Source: Maribacter stanieri (lineage in GTDB: Bacteria > Bacteroidota > Bacteroidia > Flavobacteriales > Flavobacteriaceae). From it: a DNA stretch of 64,000 nt. The notes beneath the pieces are model-generated. The model did not search any database. It saw nothing but the letters and a program-made list of their open reading frames with translations, and was not told the origin of the DNA. The stretch spans positions 620,001 to 684,000 of the forward strand of contig NZ_FOYX01000003.1 of NCBI RefSeq assembly GCF_900112245.1. Direction: 5' to 3'. The position numbers and the translations under genes were made by a program. Of this stretch, positions 1 to 8,573 are shown one piece after another (positions within the stretch are counted from its first letter, which is position 1; the number at the start of each line of letters is the position of its first letter).

Positions 1-1
1 A

Positions 2-1249
2 CCTATAATTCCAGCTGATGCTAACCTTGTTATAAATACACAACGAGGCACCAATTTGGAAAAAAATGGTGTAAAGATTCAAACTTCAGAGCATGTTTTA
101 GCTGCTTTGGTTGGTCTTGAAATAGATAATGTTTTAATAGAGCTGAACGCTGCTGAACCGCCTATTATGGATGGTTCTTCTAAGTTTTTTGTAGAAGTTT
201 TGGAGAGTGCTGGTATTGTTGAGCAAGATGCAGTTCGAGAAGAATACATTGTAAAAGATGTTATTTCATTTAAAGATGAAGAAACTGGTAGCGAAATAAC
301 AATCATTCCCTCAGACGAATATCAAGTGATGACAATGGTAGATTTTGGGACTAAAGTCTTAGGAACTCAAAATGCTACTCTGGATAAAATTTCTGATTTT
401 AAATCGGAAATTTCTAATGCACGTACATTTAGTTTTTTACACGAGCTGGAAATGCTTTTGGAAAACGGACTTATTAAAGGTGGAGATTTAAATAATGCCA
501 TTGTTTATGTGGATAAAGAAATTTCTGAAGCTACAATGTCAAAATTAGAGAAGGCTTTTGACAAAAAGAAGCTTTCTGTTAAGGCAAATGGTATTTTAGA
601 TAATCTAACATTACACCAACCTAACGAAGCTGCAAGACATAAATTATTAGATGTTATTGGAGATTTAGCCTTAATTGGTACACGTATTCGTGGTAAGGTG
701 ATAGCAAACAAACCAGGGCATTATGTAAATAACCAATTTGCCAAGAAACTGTCTCAAATCATAAAATTAGAAAAACGTAATAAAGTACCAAAGTACGATT
801 TAAGTTTACCTCCATTAATGGATATCCACAAGATAATGGATATGCTTCCTCACAGACCTCCTTTCTTATTAATAGATCGAATTATTGAGCTTTCTGATGA
901 GCATGTAGTAGGTATGAAAAATGTTACGATGAACGAACCTTTCTTCGTTGGTCATTTTCCCGGGGCTCCGGTAATGCCAGGTGTACTTCAAGTAGAAGCT
1001 ATGGCGCAAACGGGTGGTATTTTAGTTTTAAGTACTGTTCCTGATCCAGAAAATTATTTGACTTTGTTTATGAAAATAGATAAAGTAAAATTTAAAAGAC
1101 AAGTACTGCCAGGCGATACTTTAATATTTCACTGTAGTTTAATTACACCAATTAGAAGAGGTATTTGTCATATGCAGGCATATGCATACGCTAATGATAA
1201 ATTGGTAAGTGAAGCAGAGTTAATGGCGCAAATAGTTAAAAGAACTTAG
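2..1249 (+). CDS. lpxC/fabZ: LpxC/FabZ bifunctional fusion (5' end cut by window)
   Basis: Two lipid enzymes in one chain, the usual arrangement in Bacteroidota. The N-terminal part is UDP-3-O-acyl-N-acetylglucosamine deacetylase, the committed zinc-dependent step of lipid A synthesis: SEHVLAAL near nt 90 holds a zinc His, and HKLLD near nt 640 holds the second His and the Asp ligand. The C-terminal part, from about nt 820, is 3-hydroxyacyl-ACP dehydratase: HRPPFLLIDRI, GHFPGAPVMPG with the catalytic His, and VEAMAQTGG with the catalytic Glu. The frame is open from base 2, so the true start lies upstream of the window; the internal TTG at 56 is not the start, because conserved LpxC sequence precedes it. 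The stop is one base from lpxA, so the genes are co-transcribed. Confidence 0.96.
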   Translation, partial: PIIPADANLVINTQRGTNLEKNGVKIQTSEHVLAALVGLEIDNVLIELNAAEPPIMDGSSKFFVEVLESAGIVEQDAVREEYIVKDVISFKDEETGSEITIIPSDEYQVMTMVDFGTKVLGTQNATLDKISDFKSEISNARTFSFLHELEMLLENGLIKGGDLNNAIVYVDKEISEATMSKLEKAFDKKKLSVKANGILDNLTLHQPNEAARHKLLDVIGDLALIGTRIRGKVIANKPGHYVNNQFAKKLSQIIKLEKRNKVPKYDLSLPPLMDIHKIMDMLPHRPPFLLIDRIIELSDEHVVGMKNVTMNEPFFVGHFPGAPVMPGVLQVEAMAQTGGILVLSTVPDPENYLTLFMKIDKVKFKRQVLPGDTLIFHCSLITPIRRGICHMQAYAYANDKLVSEAELMAQIVKRT

Positions 1250-1250
1250 A

Positions 1251-2036
1251 ATGAATCAACCTTTAGCCTATATTCATCCAGGCGCTAAAATATCTAAAAA
1301 TGTTGTAGTTGAACCTTTTACTACCATTCATAACAATGTAACAATTGGTGATGGTACATGGATAGGTTCTAACGTCACCATAATGGAAGGAGCTCGTATT
1401 GGAAAAAATTGCAATATATTTCCGGGTGCCGTTATTTCTGCATCTCCTCAAGATTTAAAGTATGACGGAGAAGAAACAACCGTAGTTATTGGAGATAATA
1501 CTACTATTAGAGAGTGTGCTACAATCCACAAAGGAACATCAGACCGTATGAAAACGGTAATTGGCAAGAATTGTTTAATCATGGCATATTGCCATATTGC
1601 TCATGATTGCCTAGTTGGTGACAATTGTATATTTTCAAATAATTCTACCCTGGCAGGTCATGTAACCATTGGCGACAATGTTATTCTGGCGGGTTTAGTT
1701 GCTGTGCATCAATTTGTATCGGTAGGTCAACATGCTTTTGTAACTGGCGGATCTTTAGTTAGAAAAGATGTGCCACCTTATGTGAAAGCAGCAAGAGAGC
1801 CATTATCATACGTAGGTATTAATTCTGTAGGATTAAGAAGGAGAGGCTTTATATCTGATAAGATTAGAGAGATACAGAATATCTATCGTATTCTATATCA
1901 AAAAAATTATAATAATTCTCAAGCAGTACAAATAATTGAAGCTGAAATGGAGGCAACTCCTGAGCGCGATGAAATTTTACAATTTATTCGCGATTCCCAA
2001 CGTGGAATTATGAAAGGATATTTCAGCAACAATTAG
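1251..2036 (+). CDS. lpxA: UDP-N-acetylglucosamine O-acyltransferase LpxA
   Basis: First enzyme of lipid A synthesis, transferring a 3-hydroxyacyl chain from ACP to UDP-GlcNAc in the cytoplasm. The 261-residue length is normal for the family. The first two thirds are left-handed beta-helix hexapeptide repeats (such as VTIGDG, ARIGKN, VVIGDN), with the family sequence SASPQDLKY and the catalytic-region motif AHDCLVGDN near residue 118. The C-terminal third (RRRGFISDKIREIQ onward) is the typical helical domain. The ATG lies one base after the lpxC/fabZ stop, so translation is probably coupled. The order lpxC/fabZ-lpxA keeps substrate supply and acylation together. Confidence 0.97.
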   Translation: MNQPLAYIHPGAKISKNVVVEPFTTIHNNVTIGDGTWIGSNVTIMEGARIGKNCNIFPGAVISASPQDLKYDGEETTVVIGDNTTIRECATIHKGTSDRMKTVIGKNCLIMAYCHIAHDCLVGDNCIFSNNSTLAGHVTIGDNVILAGLVAVHQFVSVGQHAFVTGGSLVRKDVPPYVKAAREPLSYVGINSVGLRRRGFISDKIREIQNIYRILYQKNYNNSQAVQIIEAEMEATPERDEILQFIRDSQRGIMKGYFSNN

Positions 2037-2082
2037 TAAATCTATTTTAAACTTAAGTTAATAACATTAATACATATTACGA

Positions 2083-2649
2083 ATGGCATCTACATCAGAT
2101 ATACGAAAAGGACTATGCATAAGATATAATAATGATATCTATAAGATTATCGAATTTTTACACGTAAAACCGGGTAAAGGTCCTGCTTTTGTGCGTACAA
2201 AGCTTAAAAGTGTTACCTCTGGTAAAGTGTTGGATAATACGTTTTCTGCAGGTCATAAAATTGAAGATGTTCGAGTTGAAACTCGTTCGTACCAATATTT
2301 ATATCCAGAAGGAGATACATATCACTTTATGAATACTGATGATTACAATCAAATAACCCTTCAAGAAAGTTCTCTTGATGCACCTGGTCTTTTAAAAGAA
2401 GGTGAAGTGGTTAAGATTATGTTCAACACAGAAGATAGTATGCCATTATCTGTAGATATGCCTGCAAGTGTAGTTTTAGAAATTACCTATACTGAGCCAG
2501 GCGTAAAAGGTAATACCGCTACTAATGCTACTAAGCCGGCAACAGTGGAAACAGGAGCAGAGGTAAATGTTCCGTTATTTATCAATGAAGGAGATAAAAT
2601 TAAAATTGATACCTCCAATGGTTCTTACATGGAGCGTGTTAAAGAGTAG
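2083..2649 (+). CDS. efp: translation elongation factor P
   Basis: EF-P binds ribosomes stalled at polyproline and stimulates peptide bond formation. The 188-residue chain has the three-domain layout: a KOW-like domain at 1-65 with the loop KPGKGPAF, whose Lys32 sits at the position modified or inserted at the peptidyl transferase centre, then two OB domains ending in GDKIKIDTSNGSYMERVKE. The tail after the conserved core is short, as is normal. The gene is 46 bases after lpxA and 34 before an lpxD-type gene, same strand, so it is most likely in the lipid A operon. Nothing shows which modification the Lys carries. Confidence 0.97.
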   Translation: MASTSDIRKGLCIRYNNDIYKIIEFLHVKPGKGPAFVRTKLKSVTSGKVLDNTFSAGHKIEDVRVETRSYQYLYPEGDTYHFMNTDDYNQITLQESSLDAPGLLKEGEVVKIMFNTEDSMPLSVDMPASVVLEITYTEPGVKGNTATNATKPATVETGAEVNVPLFINEGDKIKIDTSNGSYMERVKE

Positions 2650-2683
2650 TATGTATTTACTAATTAGAAACTAAGCAAGTCAT

Positions 2684-3619
2684 TTGAAATTTCCGACTAC
2701 TTTTTCATTAAAACAGATCGCCGATATTATATCAAGCGAATATGTTGGGCAAGATGATTTTCCTGTCTTTGGCATGAATGAAATTCATGTTGTAGAAAAC
2801 GGTGATATCGTTTTTGTAGATCATCCAAAATATTATGATAAGGCCTTACAGTCTAAGGCAACCATAATTTTAATCAATAAAAATGTAGAATGCCCAGTAG
2901 GTAAGGCTTTGTTAATTTCAGATGATCCATTTAGGGATTTCAATAAATTGACAAACTTTTTTCAGCCATTTGTTCCAAATAGTCAGACTATTTCTGTAAC
3001 TGCTAAAATTGGAAAAAATACTGTAATACAGCCTAATGCATTTATTGGAAATAATGTAATAATAGGTGATAATTGCCTGATACACTCTAATGTTTCTATT
3101 TATGATAACTGTATCATTGGAAATAATGTTACCATACATGCGGGTTCTGTTTTAGGTGCAGATGCATTTTATTATAAGAAAAGACCAGAAGGATTCGATA
3201 AATTGATTTCCGGAGGTAGGGTTGTTTTAAAGGATAACGTTGATATTGGTGCACTTTGCACTATAGATAGAGGTGTAACTGGCGATACAACAATTGGATT
3301 TGGTTCAAAATTAGATAACCAGGTGCATGTTGGTCATGATACCGTTATTGGCGAAAAATGTTTAATAGCATCACAGACTGGTATTGCAGGTTGTGTAATT
3401 ATTGAAGATGAAGTAACGCTTTGGGGTCAAGTTGGTACTGCAAGTGGTATTACAATTGGTAAAAAAGCGGTGATAATGGGGCAGACAGGTGTTACAAAAT
3501 CGGTTTCCGGCGGTAAGAGTTATTTTGGAACTCCCATAGAAGAATCACGCGAAAAGTTGAAACAACTAGCATATTTAAAGAAGATTCCAGAAATAATTAA
3601 AAAAATGGATAATAAATAA
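2684..3619 (+). CDS. lpxD: LpxD-type UDP-3-O-acylglucosamine N-acyltransferase
   Basis: The second acyltransferase of lipid A synthesis, placing a 3-hydroxyacyl chain on the amino group of UDP-3-acyl-glucosamine. Residues 1-95 form the uridine-binding N-terminal domain ([20 protein letters not shown]). From about 105 to 290 there are hexapeptide repeats, with the catalytic-type His218 in [10 protein letters not shown]. The length, 311, is somewhat short for LpxD (about 340), and Flavobacteria often carry two LpxD-like genes, so this could be the paralogue rather than the main enzyme. The frame opens with TTG at 2684 directly before [15 protein letters not shown]; no better ATG is available upstream. 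Lipid A neighbours support the role. Confidence 0.85.
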   Translation: MKFPTTFSLKQIADIISSEYVGQDDFPVFGMNEIHVVENGDIVFVDHPKYYDKALQSKATIILINKNVECPVGKALLISDDPFRDFNKLTNFFQPFVPNSQTISVTAKIGKNTVIQPNAFIGNNVIIGDNCLIHSNVSIYDNCIIGNNVTIHAGSVLGADAFYYKKRPEGFDKLISGGRVVLKDNVDIGALCTIDRGVTGDTTIGFGSKLDNQVHVGHDTVIGEKCLIASQTGIAGCVIIEDEVTLWGQVGTASGITIGKKAVIMGQTGVTKSVSGGKSYFGTPIEESREKLKQLAYLKKIPEIIKKMDNK

Positions 3620-3653
3620 GGCTGTTAATGCTATAAAATTCATTAACAACTTA

Positions 3654-3661
3654 TATTTTTG
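3654..3661 (+). promoter_or_regulatory. possible -7 box upstream of sucD
   Basis: TATTTTTG fits the Bacteroidota -7 consensus TAnnTTTG exactly and lies about 31 bases before the sucD ATG. No convincing TTG-type -33 box is seen 17-23 bases further up, so this is a weak call. Confidence 0.3.
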
Positions 3662-3692
3662 TTCTATTAAAAAAAATAAAAACTACAGTAGT

Positions 3693-4565
3693 ATGAGCGT
3701 ATTAGTAAATAAGGATTCCAAAATAATCGTACAAGGTTTCACTGGTAGTGAAGGTACTTTCCATGCCGAGCAGATGATTGAGTACGGTACTAATATCGTA
3801 GGTGGCGTTACTCCAGGTAAAGGAGGACAAGAGCATTTAGGAAAACCTGTTTTTAACACGGTTACCGAAGCTGTTGAAAAAGTTGGAGCAGATACAACAA
3901 TTATTTTTGTTCCGCCTGCATTTGCTGCAGATGCAATTATGGAAGCTGCAGAAGCAGGTATAAAAGTTATTATTACAATTACAGAAGGTATACCAGTTGC
4001 CGATATGGTAAAGGTTGCCAACTATATTAAAAATAGAGATTGTCGTTTAATTGGACCTAACTGTCCTGGCGTTATTACTCCTGGTCAAGCCAAAGTTGGT
4101 ATCATGCCAGGTTTTGTATTTAAAGAAGGTAACGTAGGTATCGTTTCTAAGTCGGGTACTTTAACTTATGAAGCTGCTGATCAAGTGGTAAGACAAGGTT
4201 TAGGAATTACAACTGCAATCGGTATTGGTGGTGATCCAATTATTGGAACTACAACTAAAGAAGCTGTTGAACTTTTAATCAATGATCCAGATACTAAGTG
4301 TGTGGTTATGATCGGTGAAATTGGCGGACAATTAGAAGCTGATGCTGCACAATGGTACAAAGCTAGTGGTAGCAAAAAACCAGTTGTTGGTTTTATCGCA
4401 GGTGAAACTGCTCCTGCTGGTCGTACTATGGGTCATGCTGGTGCAATTGTAGGTGGTAGCGATGATACTGCGCAAGCTAAAAAACAAATCATGAGAGATT
4501 GTGGTATTCACGTTGTAGATTCACCAGCAGAAATTGGTTTGAAAGTAAAAGAAGTAATGGGTTAA
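3693..4565 (+). CDS. sucD: succinyl-CoA ligase alpha subunit
   Basis: The nucleotide-phosphorylating TCA cycle enzyme that interconverts succinyl-CoA and succinate; the alpha subunit binds CoA and carries the phosphohistidine. The 290-residue protein has the CoA-binding Rossmann domain at 1-130 ([25 protein letters not shown]), SNCPG-type sequence [10 protein letters not shown], and the phosphohistidine loop GHAGAIVGG with His248. The sucB/C partner is not in the window, which is common in Bacteroidota where sucC and sucD are separated. It follows the lpxD gene by 73 bases, contains its own possible -7 box upstream, and is closed by a strong terminator. Confidence 0.97.
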   Translation: MSVLVNKDSKIIVQGFTGSEGTFHAEQMIEYGTNIVGGVTPGKGGQEHLGKPVFNTVTEAVEKVGADTTIIFVPPAFAADAIMEAAEAGIKVIITITEGIPVADMVKVANYIKNRDCRLIGPNCPGVITPGQAKVGIMPGFVFKEGNVGIVSKSGTLTYEAADQVVRQGLGITTAIGIGGDPIIGTTTKEAVELLINDPDTKCVVMIGEIGGQLEADAAQWYKASGSKKPVVGFIAGETAPAGRTMGHAGAIVGGSDDTAQAKKQIMRDCGIHVVDSPAEIGLKVKEVMG

Positions 4566-4584
4566 GAACTCATATTTTTCATAT

Positions 4585-4613
4585 AAAATCCCGTTTATAG
4601 CGGGATTTTTTTT
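4585..4613 (+). terminator. rho-independent terminator after sucD
   Basis: A 9-bp perfect stem (AAAATCCCG / CGGGATTTT, 4585-4593 with 4601-4609), loop of 7, followed by a T run. It separates the lipid A/efp/sucD unit from fabG. Confidence 0.9.
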
Positions 4614-4635
4614 AGCCTATAAATTAAACAAAAGG

Positions 4636-4643
4636 TATATTTG
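4636..4643 (+). promoter_or_regulatory. possible -7 box upstream of fabG
   Basis: TATATTTG matches TAnnTTTG exactly, 28 bases before the fabG ATG and just after the sucD terminator, where a new promoter is expected. The -33 element is not clear. Confidence 0.35.
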
Positions 4644-4671
4644 GTAAACATCGGTTTAAAATAACGGACTT

Positions 4672-5421
4672 ATGAAATTATTAGAAGATAAAAATGTAAT
4701 TATTACAGGAGCAAGTAGAGGTATTGGTATGGGTATAGCCCAAGTTTTTGCTGATCACGGTGCAAATGTTGCATTTACATATAGCTCTAGCGAAGCGCCA
4801 GCTCTTGAATTAGAAAAAGAATTGAAAGCAAAAGGTGTAAATGCTAAAGCTTACAAAAGTAATGCTGCTAATTTTCAAGAAGCTGAAGAATTGGTTGCAA
4901 AGGTTTTAGAAGATTTTGGTGGTAGAATTGATGTTTTGATCAATAACGCAGGTATTACTAAAGATAATCTGTTGATGCGTATGTCTGAGGCTGATTTTGA
5001 TACCGTAATTGATATCAACTTAAAGTCTGTATTTAACATGACAAAAGCTGTACAACGTACTTTGTTAAAGCAACGAAGTGGTTCAATAATTAACATGAGT
5101 AGTGTTGTAGGTGTTAAGGGTAATGCCGGACAGACAAACTATGCTGCATCTAAGGCGGGTATGATTGGTTTTACTAAATCTGTAGCTTTAGAATTAGGAT
5201 CTAGAAATATTAGATGTAATGCAATTGCACCAGGTTTTATTGAAACAGAAATGACAGATAAGCTTGATGAGAAAACTGTACAAGGTTGGAGAGACGGTAT
5301 TCCGTTAAAACGTGGTGGTTCTACTGAAGATATTGCTAATGCATGTCTTTATTTTGCATCAGACCTTTCTAGTTATGTAACAGGTCAGGTTTTGAATGTT
5401 GATGGAGGTATGTTAACTTAA
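4672..5421 (+). CDS. fabG: 3-oxoacyl-ACP reductase-type SDR (FabG)
   Basis: A classical short-chain dehydrogenase/reductase that most likely reduces 3-oxoacyl-ACP with NADPH in fatty acid elongation. It shows the cofactor motif TGASRGIG at residues 13-20, NNAG at about 90, the catalytic Ser in MSSVVGVKG, Tyr157 and Lys161 in YAASKAG, and the C-terminal CNAIAPGFIETEMT and GQVLNVDGGM of the FabG group. Length 249 is standard. It sits alone between the sucD terminator and the VWA gene. Other SDRs share these motifs, but the FabG-type ends and the lipid synthesis context favour FabG. Confidence 0.9.
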   Translation: MKLLEDKNVIITGASRGIGMGIAQVFADHGANVAFTYSSSEAPALELEKELKAKGVNAKAYKSNAANFQEAEELVAKVLEDFGGRIDVLINNAGITKDNLLMRMSEADFDTVIDINLKSVFNMTKAVQRTLLKQRSGSIINMSSVVGVKGNAGQTNYAASKAGMIGFTKSVALELGSRNIRCNAIAPGFIETEMTDKLDEKTVQGWRDGIPLKRGGSTEDIANACLYFASDLSSYVTGQVLNVDGGMLT

Positions 5422-5488
5422 ATCAAGATTAAAATACATTGGAATATTAATTATATATTCCATATTTAGGTTCAATTTTAATTATTAC

Positions 5489-7516
5489 ATGGAAAGCAAA
5501 ACGATATTGTACATTATTCTTGCTGCAATTGTAGCCTTGGGTATCGTTGTCTTTCAATACATATATAAACAGAAGGCTAAAAGTAAAATCTATTTGCTTT
5601 TAGCCTTTTTACGTTTTGTTGGAATTTTCGGATTATTACTACTTCTAATTAATCCAAAGTTCGCACAAAAAACTTATACATTAGAGAAACCTAATTTGGT
5701 GATTTTGGCAGATAACTCTACTTCTGTTACTGAAAAAGGTGAAGAATTAAAAGAGATTATTTCAAAAATAAAGGCATCCAAAGAAATATCTAATAGATTT
5801 AAAATAGCAGATTACAAATTTGGATCTGATCTTAATATTCTTGACAGCCTTTCTTTTCAAGCTAAAAATACCAACATCTATAAATCGCTTTCTTCTTTAA
5901 AAGATGTCTACGCAAGAGAACAAATGGTTGCCCTTGTACTATCGGATGGCAATCAAACTATAGGTGAAGATTATAGTTATTTCAAAACTGACAGAAATAA
6001 CACTATTTATTCAATGGTTTTAGGAGACACTACTAAATATAAAGATATTTCTGTAGGACCAATACAGACTAATAAGTATGCCTTTTTAAAGAATAAATTC
6101 CCATTAGAAACCTATGTTTCATATCAAGGTAACACTCCCGTTTCTGTTTCTGTATCTGTTAAAATGAATAGTAAAATAGTGCATAAGGAGAATTTAAAAT
6201 TTAACGCTGATGTTAATTTTAAAACTATTGCTATTCAAATAGATGCAAATAGTGTTGGTATTAAAAATTTTGAAGTGGAAGTCTCTCAATTAGTTGAAGA
6301 GCGTAATATTAAAAATAACCGTAGAGCTACTAGTATTGAGGTGATTGATGAGAAAACTAAGATTGCTTTAATTTCGGATATTTTGCATCCAGATTTGGGA
6401 GCCCTTAAAAAAGCAATTGAAAGTAATGAACAACGGGAAGTTTCTATTTTAAAATCTAGTGCTAGTAATAGTGTTTTAGAAGATGTTGATTTATTTATAT
6501 TTTATCAACCTACAGCTAAATTCAAACAATCTTTTGATTTCGCCAAAAGTAAAAATGCTAATACCTTTATAATTACCGGATCTCAAACAGATTATACTTT
6601 TATAAATAAATTAAATGTTGGTATTGAGTTCGAAACAGGTTATCCGCAACAAGAAGTTTTTGGCTTATTAAACAATGCTTTTACCAAGTATGATATTACC
6701 AATTTTGATTTAACGGATTATCCACCTTTAGTAAGTGATGCAGGACCTATCTTAATCACATCCCCTTTTGAAACTTTATTGGGTACTCAAATTAAAGGAT
6801 TAAATATTCAACAACCGTTACTGTCGGTAATTGACGAAAACGGTAGTAAAAGGGCAGTCGTAATAGGGGAGAATATTTGGAAATGGCGTGTACAAACGTA
6901 TCGAAACACTAACGAATTTATAAACTTTGATGAGTTTATTGGAAATTTAATTCGATACTTAACAAGTTCCAAAAACAAATCTAGACTCAATGTCGATTAT
7001 GAAAAAGTATATCAGGGTAGTAATAATACAGTTATAACTGCCACATACTTTGATGAGGCTTTTCTTTTTGATAAAAATGCAAAGGTTAGTATTAAAGTAA
7101 CGAATTCTGATACTCAAAAAAGTCAAATCAATCCAATGGTACTTAAAAATGGTTTTTTTGAAGCTGATTTGTCTAATCTAGTTGCTGGTGAGTATGATTT
7201 TGTTGTTTCTGTAGAAAAGGAATCAAAAATAGAAAAAGGATCATTTGTTATCTCTGAATTTGATATGGAAAATCAGTTTGTTTCTAGTGATAATTTAAAG
7301 ATGGAAAAACTGGCAGTTAATTCTGGCGGAAAAGTATTTTATCCTGCTCAAATAGATGTGTTACTAAAGGATTTAAGTACTAACGATGCTTACGTTCCAA
7401 CAGAGAAAAGCACTGAAAATATCGTATCTTTGATAGATTTCAAATTTCTTTTGGGAATCATAGTTTTTGCTTTCGCGGCAGAATGGTTTATCAGAAAATA
7501 TAACGGATTAATTTAA
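5489..7516 (+). CDS. VWA-domain membrane protein
   Basis: A 675-residue protein of unknown role. Two hydrophobic helices open the chain (about 6-24 and 35-54), then a von Willebrand factor A-like domain with a MIDAS-type DNSTS (Asp75, Ser77, Ser79) and a further LSDG near residue 155, a long extracytoplasmic region rich in beta strands, and one C-terminal helix (LLGIIVFAFAAEWFIRKY). This layout recurs in Bacteroidota proteins annotated only as VWA or membrane proteins. The stop is one base before the prohibitin-like gene, so the two are probably translated together. A scaffold or assembly role at the membrane is inference only. Confidence 0.75.
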   Translation: MESKTILYIILAAIVALGIVVFQYIYKQKAKSKIYLLLAFLRFVGIFGLLLLLINPKFAQKTYTLEKPNLVILADNSTSVTEKGEELKEIISKIKASKEISNRFKIADYKFGSDLNILDSLSFQAKNTNIYKSLSSLKDVYAREQMVALVLSDGNQTIGEDYSYFKTDRNNTIYSMVLGDTTKYKDISVGPIQTNKYAFLKNKFPLETYVSYQGNTPVSVSVSVKMNSKIVHKENLKFNADVNFKTIAIQIDANSVGIKNFEVEVSQLVEERNIKNNRRATSIEVIDEKTKIALISDILHPDLGALKKAIESNEQREVSILKSSASNSVLEDVDLFIFYQPTAKFKQSFDFAKSKNANTFIITGSQTDYTFINKLNVGIEFETGYPQQEVFGLLNNAFTKYDITNFDLTDYPPLVSDAGPILITSPFETLLGTQIKGLNIQQPLLSVIDENGSKRAVVIGENIWKWRVQTYRNTNEFINFDEFIGNLIRYLTSSKNKSRLNVDYEKVYQGSNNTVITATYFDEAFLFDKNAKVSIKVTNSDTQKSQINPMVLKNGFFEADLSNLVAGEYDFVVSVEKESKIEKGSFVISEFDMENQFVSSDNLKMEKLAVNSGGKVFYPAQIDVLLKDLSTNDAYVPTEKSTENIVSLIDFKFLLGIIVFAFAAEWFIRKYNGLI

Positions 7517-7517
7517 A

Positions 7518-8339
7518 TTGAAACGAATGGATAAGTTACCTAAGATTGCGCTACCCGCAATATTTATTTTTATTGTATTGATTATTGGAATATCAAAATC
7601 TACTGTTACCATCGACTCAGGTCAGGCAGGGGTTTTGTATAAAACTTTTGGTGGAGGTGTAGTTACCGATGAACCACCGATGGGTGAAGGATTTCATCTA
7701 GTTGCACCATGGAATAGAGTTACTATTTATGAAGTAAGACAACAAGAAGTTCTTGAAAGTATGAATGTATTATCAAGTAATGGTTTGGATATTAAATTGG
7801 AAGCTTCTGCTTGGTTTGAACCTATTCGTAATGATTTAGGGAAATTACATCAAGAAAAAGGGGAGGATTATATTCAAAGAGTTCTTTTACCTACAATACG
7901 TTCTGCGGCACGTTCAGTCGTTGGTCGTTATACACCAGAACAATTGTACTCCAGTAAAAGAGATGCTATTCAACAAGAGATTTTTGACGAGACTCAAAAA
8001 ATTGTATCTGGTCAGTATATTCAATTGAATGAGATTTTGGTAAGAGATGTAACCTTGCCTCCAACAATCAAAGATGCTATCGAAAGAAAACTAAAGCAAG
8101 AGCAAGAGTCTTTAGAATATGAGTTTAGACTAGTTACGGCTAAGAAAGAAGCAGAAAAAGTAACAATCGAAGCACAAGGTAAGGCAGATGCTAACCGTAT
8201 TTTAAGTGCTTCTTTAAATGACCAAATCTTAAAAGATAAAGGTATCGATGCTACATTAAAATTATCAGAATCACCAAATTCTAAGGTGGTTATTGTTGGT
8301 GGTAGTGATGGACTACCTTTAATTTTAGGTAATAACTAA
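7518..8339 (+). CDS. prohibitin-like SPFH membrane protein
   Basis: A 273-residue SPFH/band 7 protein with one N-terminal membrane helix (IALPAIFIFIVLIIGISKS, about 9-26), the prohibitin-type domain (TFGGGVVTDEPPMGEGFHLVAP, IRSAARSVVGRYTPEQLY) and a charged coiled coil (KQEQESLEYEFRLVTAKKEAEKV). The family forms membrane-bound rings that organise membrane proteases and lipid domains. The first possible start is TTG at 7518, giving MKRMDKL; the ATG at 7527 is an equally likely start. It follows the VWA protein with one base between them. The next gene is hisG behind its own leader, so it ends this unit. Confidence 0.9.
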   Translation: MKRMDKLPKIALPAIFIFIVLIIGISKSTVTIDSGQAGVLYKTFGGGVVTDEPPMGEGFHLVAPWNRVTIYEVRQQEVLESMNVLSSNGLDIKLEASAWFEPIRNDLGKLHQEKGEDYIQRVLLPTIRSAARSVVGRYTPEQLYSSKRDAIQQEIFDETQKIVSGQYIQLNEILVRDVTLPPTIKDAIERKLKQEQESLEYEFRLVTAKKEAEKVTIEAQGKADANRILSASLNDQILKDKGIDATLKLSESPNSKVVIVGGSDGLPLILGNN

Positions 8340-8374
8340 AACACGGAGTCAATTATTTTTGTTTCATTTTAAAC

Positions 8375-8404
8375 TTTTGTTTTGTGAAATGGAAAATACC
8401 TTTT
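8375..8404 (+). promoter_or_regulatory. possible his operon promoter
   Basis: TTTTG at 8375-8379, a 17-base spacer, then TACCTTTT at 8397-8404, a 7/8 match to TAnnTTTG. It lies 15 bases before the leader peptide start, so the leader would be almost the first thing transcribed. Judged by eye from the Bacteroidota consensus. Confidence 0.4.
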
Positions 8405-8418
8405 ACTTTTACAGTATC

Positions 8419-8463
8419 ATGAAAAATAGAACTACACATCATCATATTCATACACACGCTTAG
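8419..8463 (+). CDS. hisL: histidine operon leader peptide
   Basis: A 14-residue reading frame, MKNRTTHHHIHTHA, with five His among residues 7-13 (codons at 8437, 8440, 8443, 8449 and 8455). It lies directly upstream of hisG and is followed by a strong terminator hairpin before that gene. This is the layout of a transcription attenuator: a ribosome short of charged tRNA-His would stall on the His codons and alter folding of the RNA downstream. No Shine-Dalgarno sequence is seen, as expected in this phylum. The peptide has no other likely function. Confidence 0.85.
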   Translation: MKNRTTHHHIHTHA

Positions 8464-8540
8464 GCGAGGTAGGAATGTATTGTAGTAGAACAACATATTT
8501 TAAAACCCGTTTGAGCAATCAAACGGGTTTTGTATTTAAA
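8458..8540 (+). promoter_or_regulatory. his attenuator: antiterminator and terminator
   Basis: Terminator: an 11-bp perfect stem (8502-8512 with 8521-8531, AAAACCCGTTT / AAACGGGTTTT), loop of 8, then a T-rich tract. A competing helix can be drawn by eye: GCUUAGGCG (8458-8466, the last leader codon, stop and next bases) pairs with CGUUUGAGC (8508-8516) over 9 bp including three G-U pairs, which would use up the 5' arm of the terminator. A ribosome stalled at the first His codons leaves 8458-8466 free; one that reaches the stop covers it. That is the classic attenuation logic. Confidence 0.8.
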
Positions 8541-8573
8541 TCTCTTTTGGTTGCCAAGCATTAAATTAAGAAA

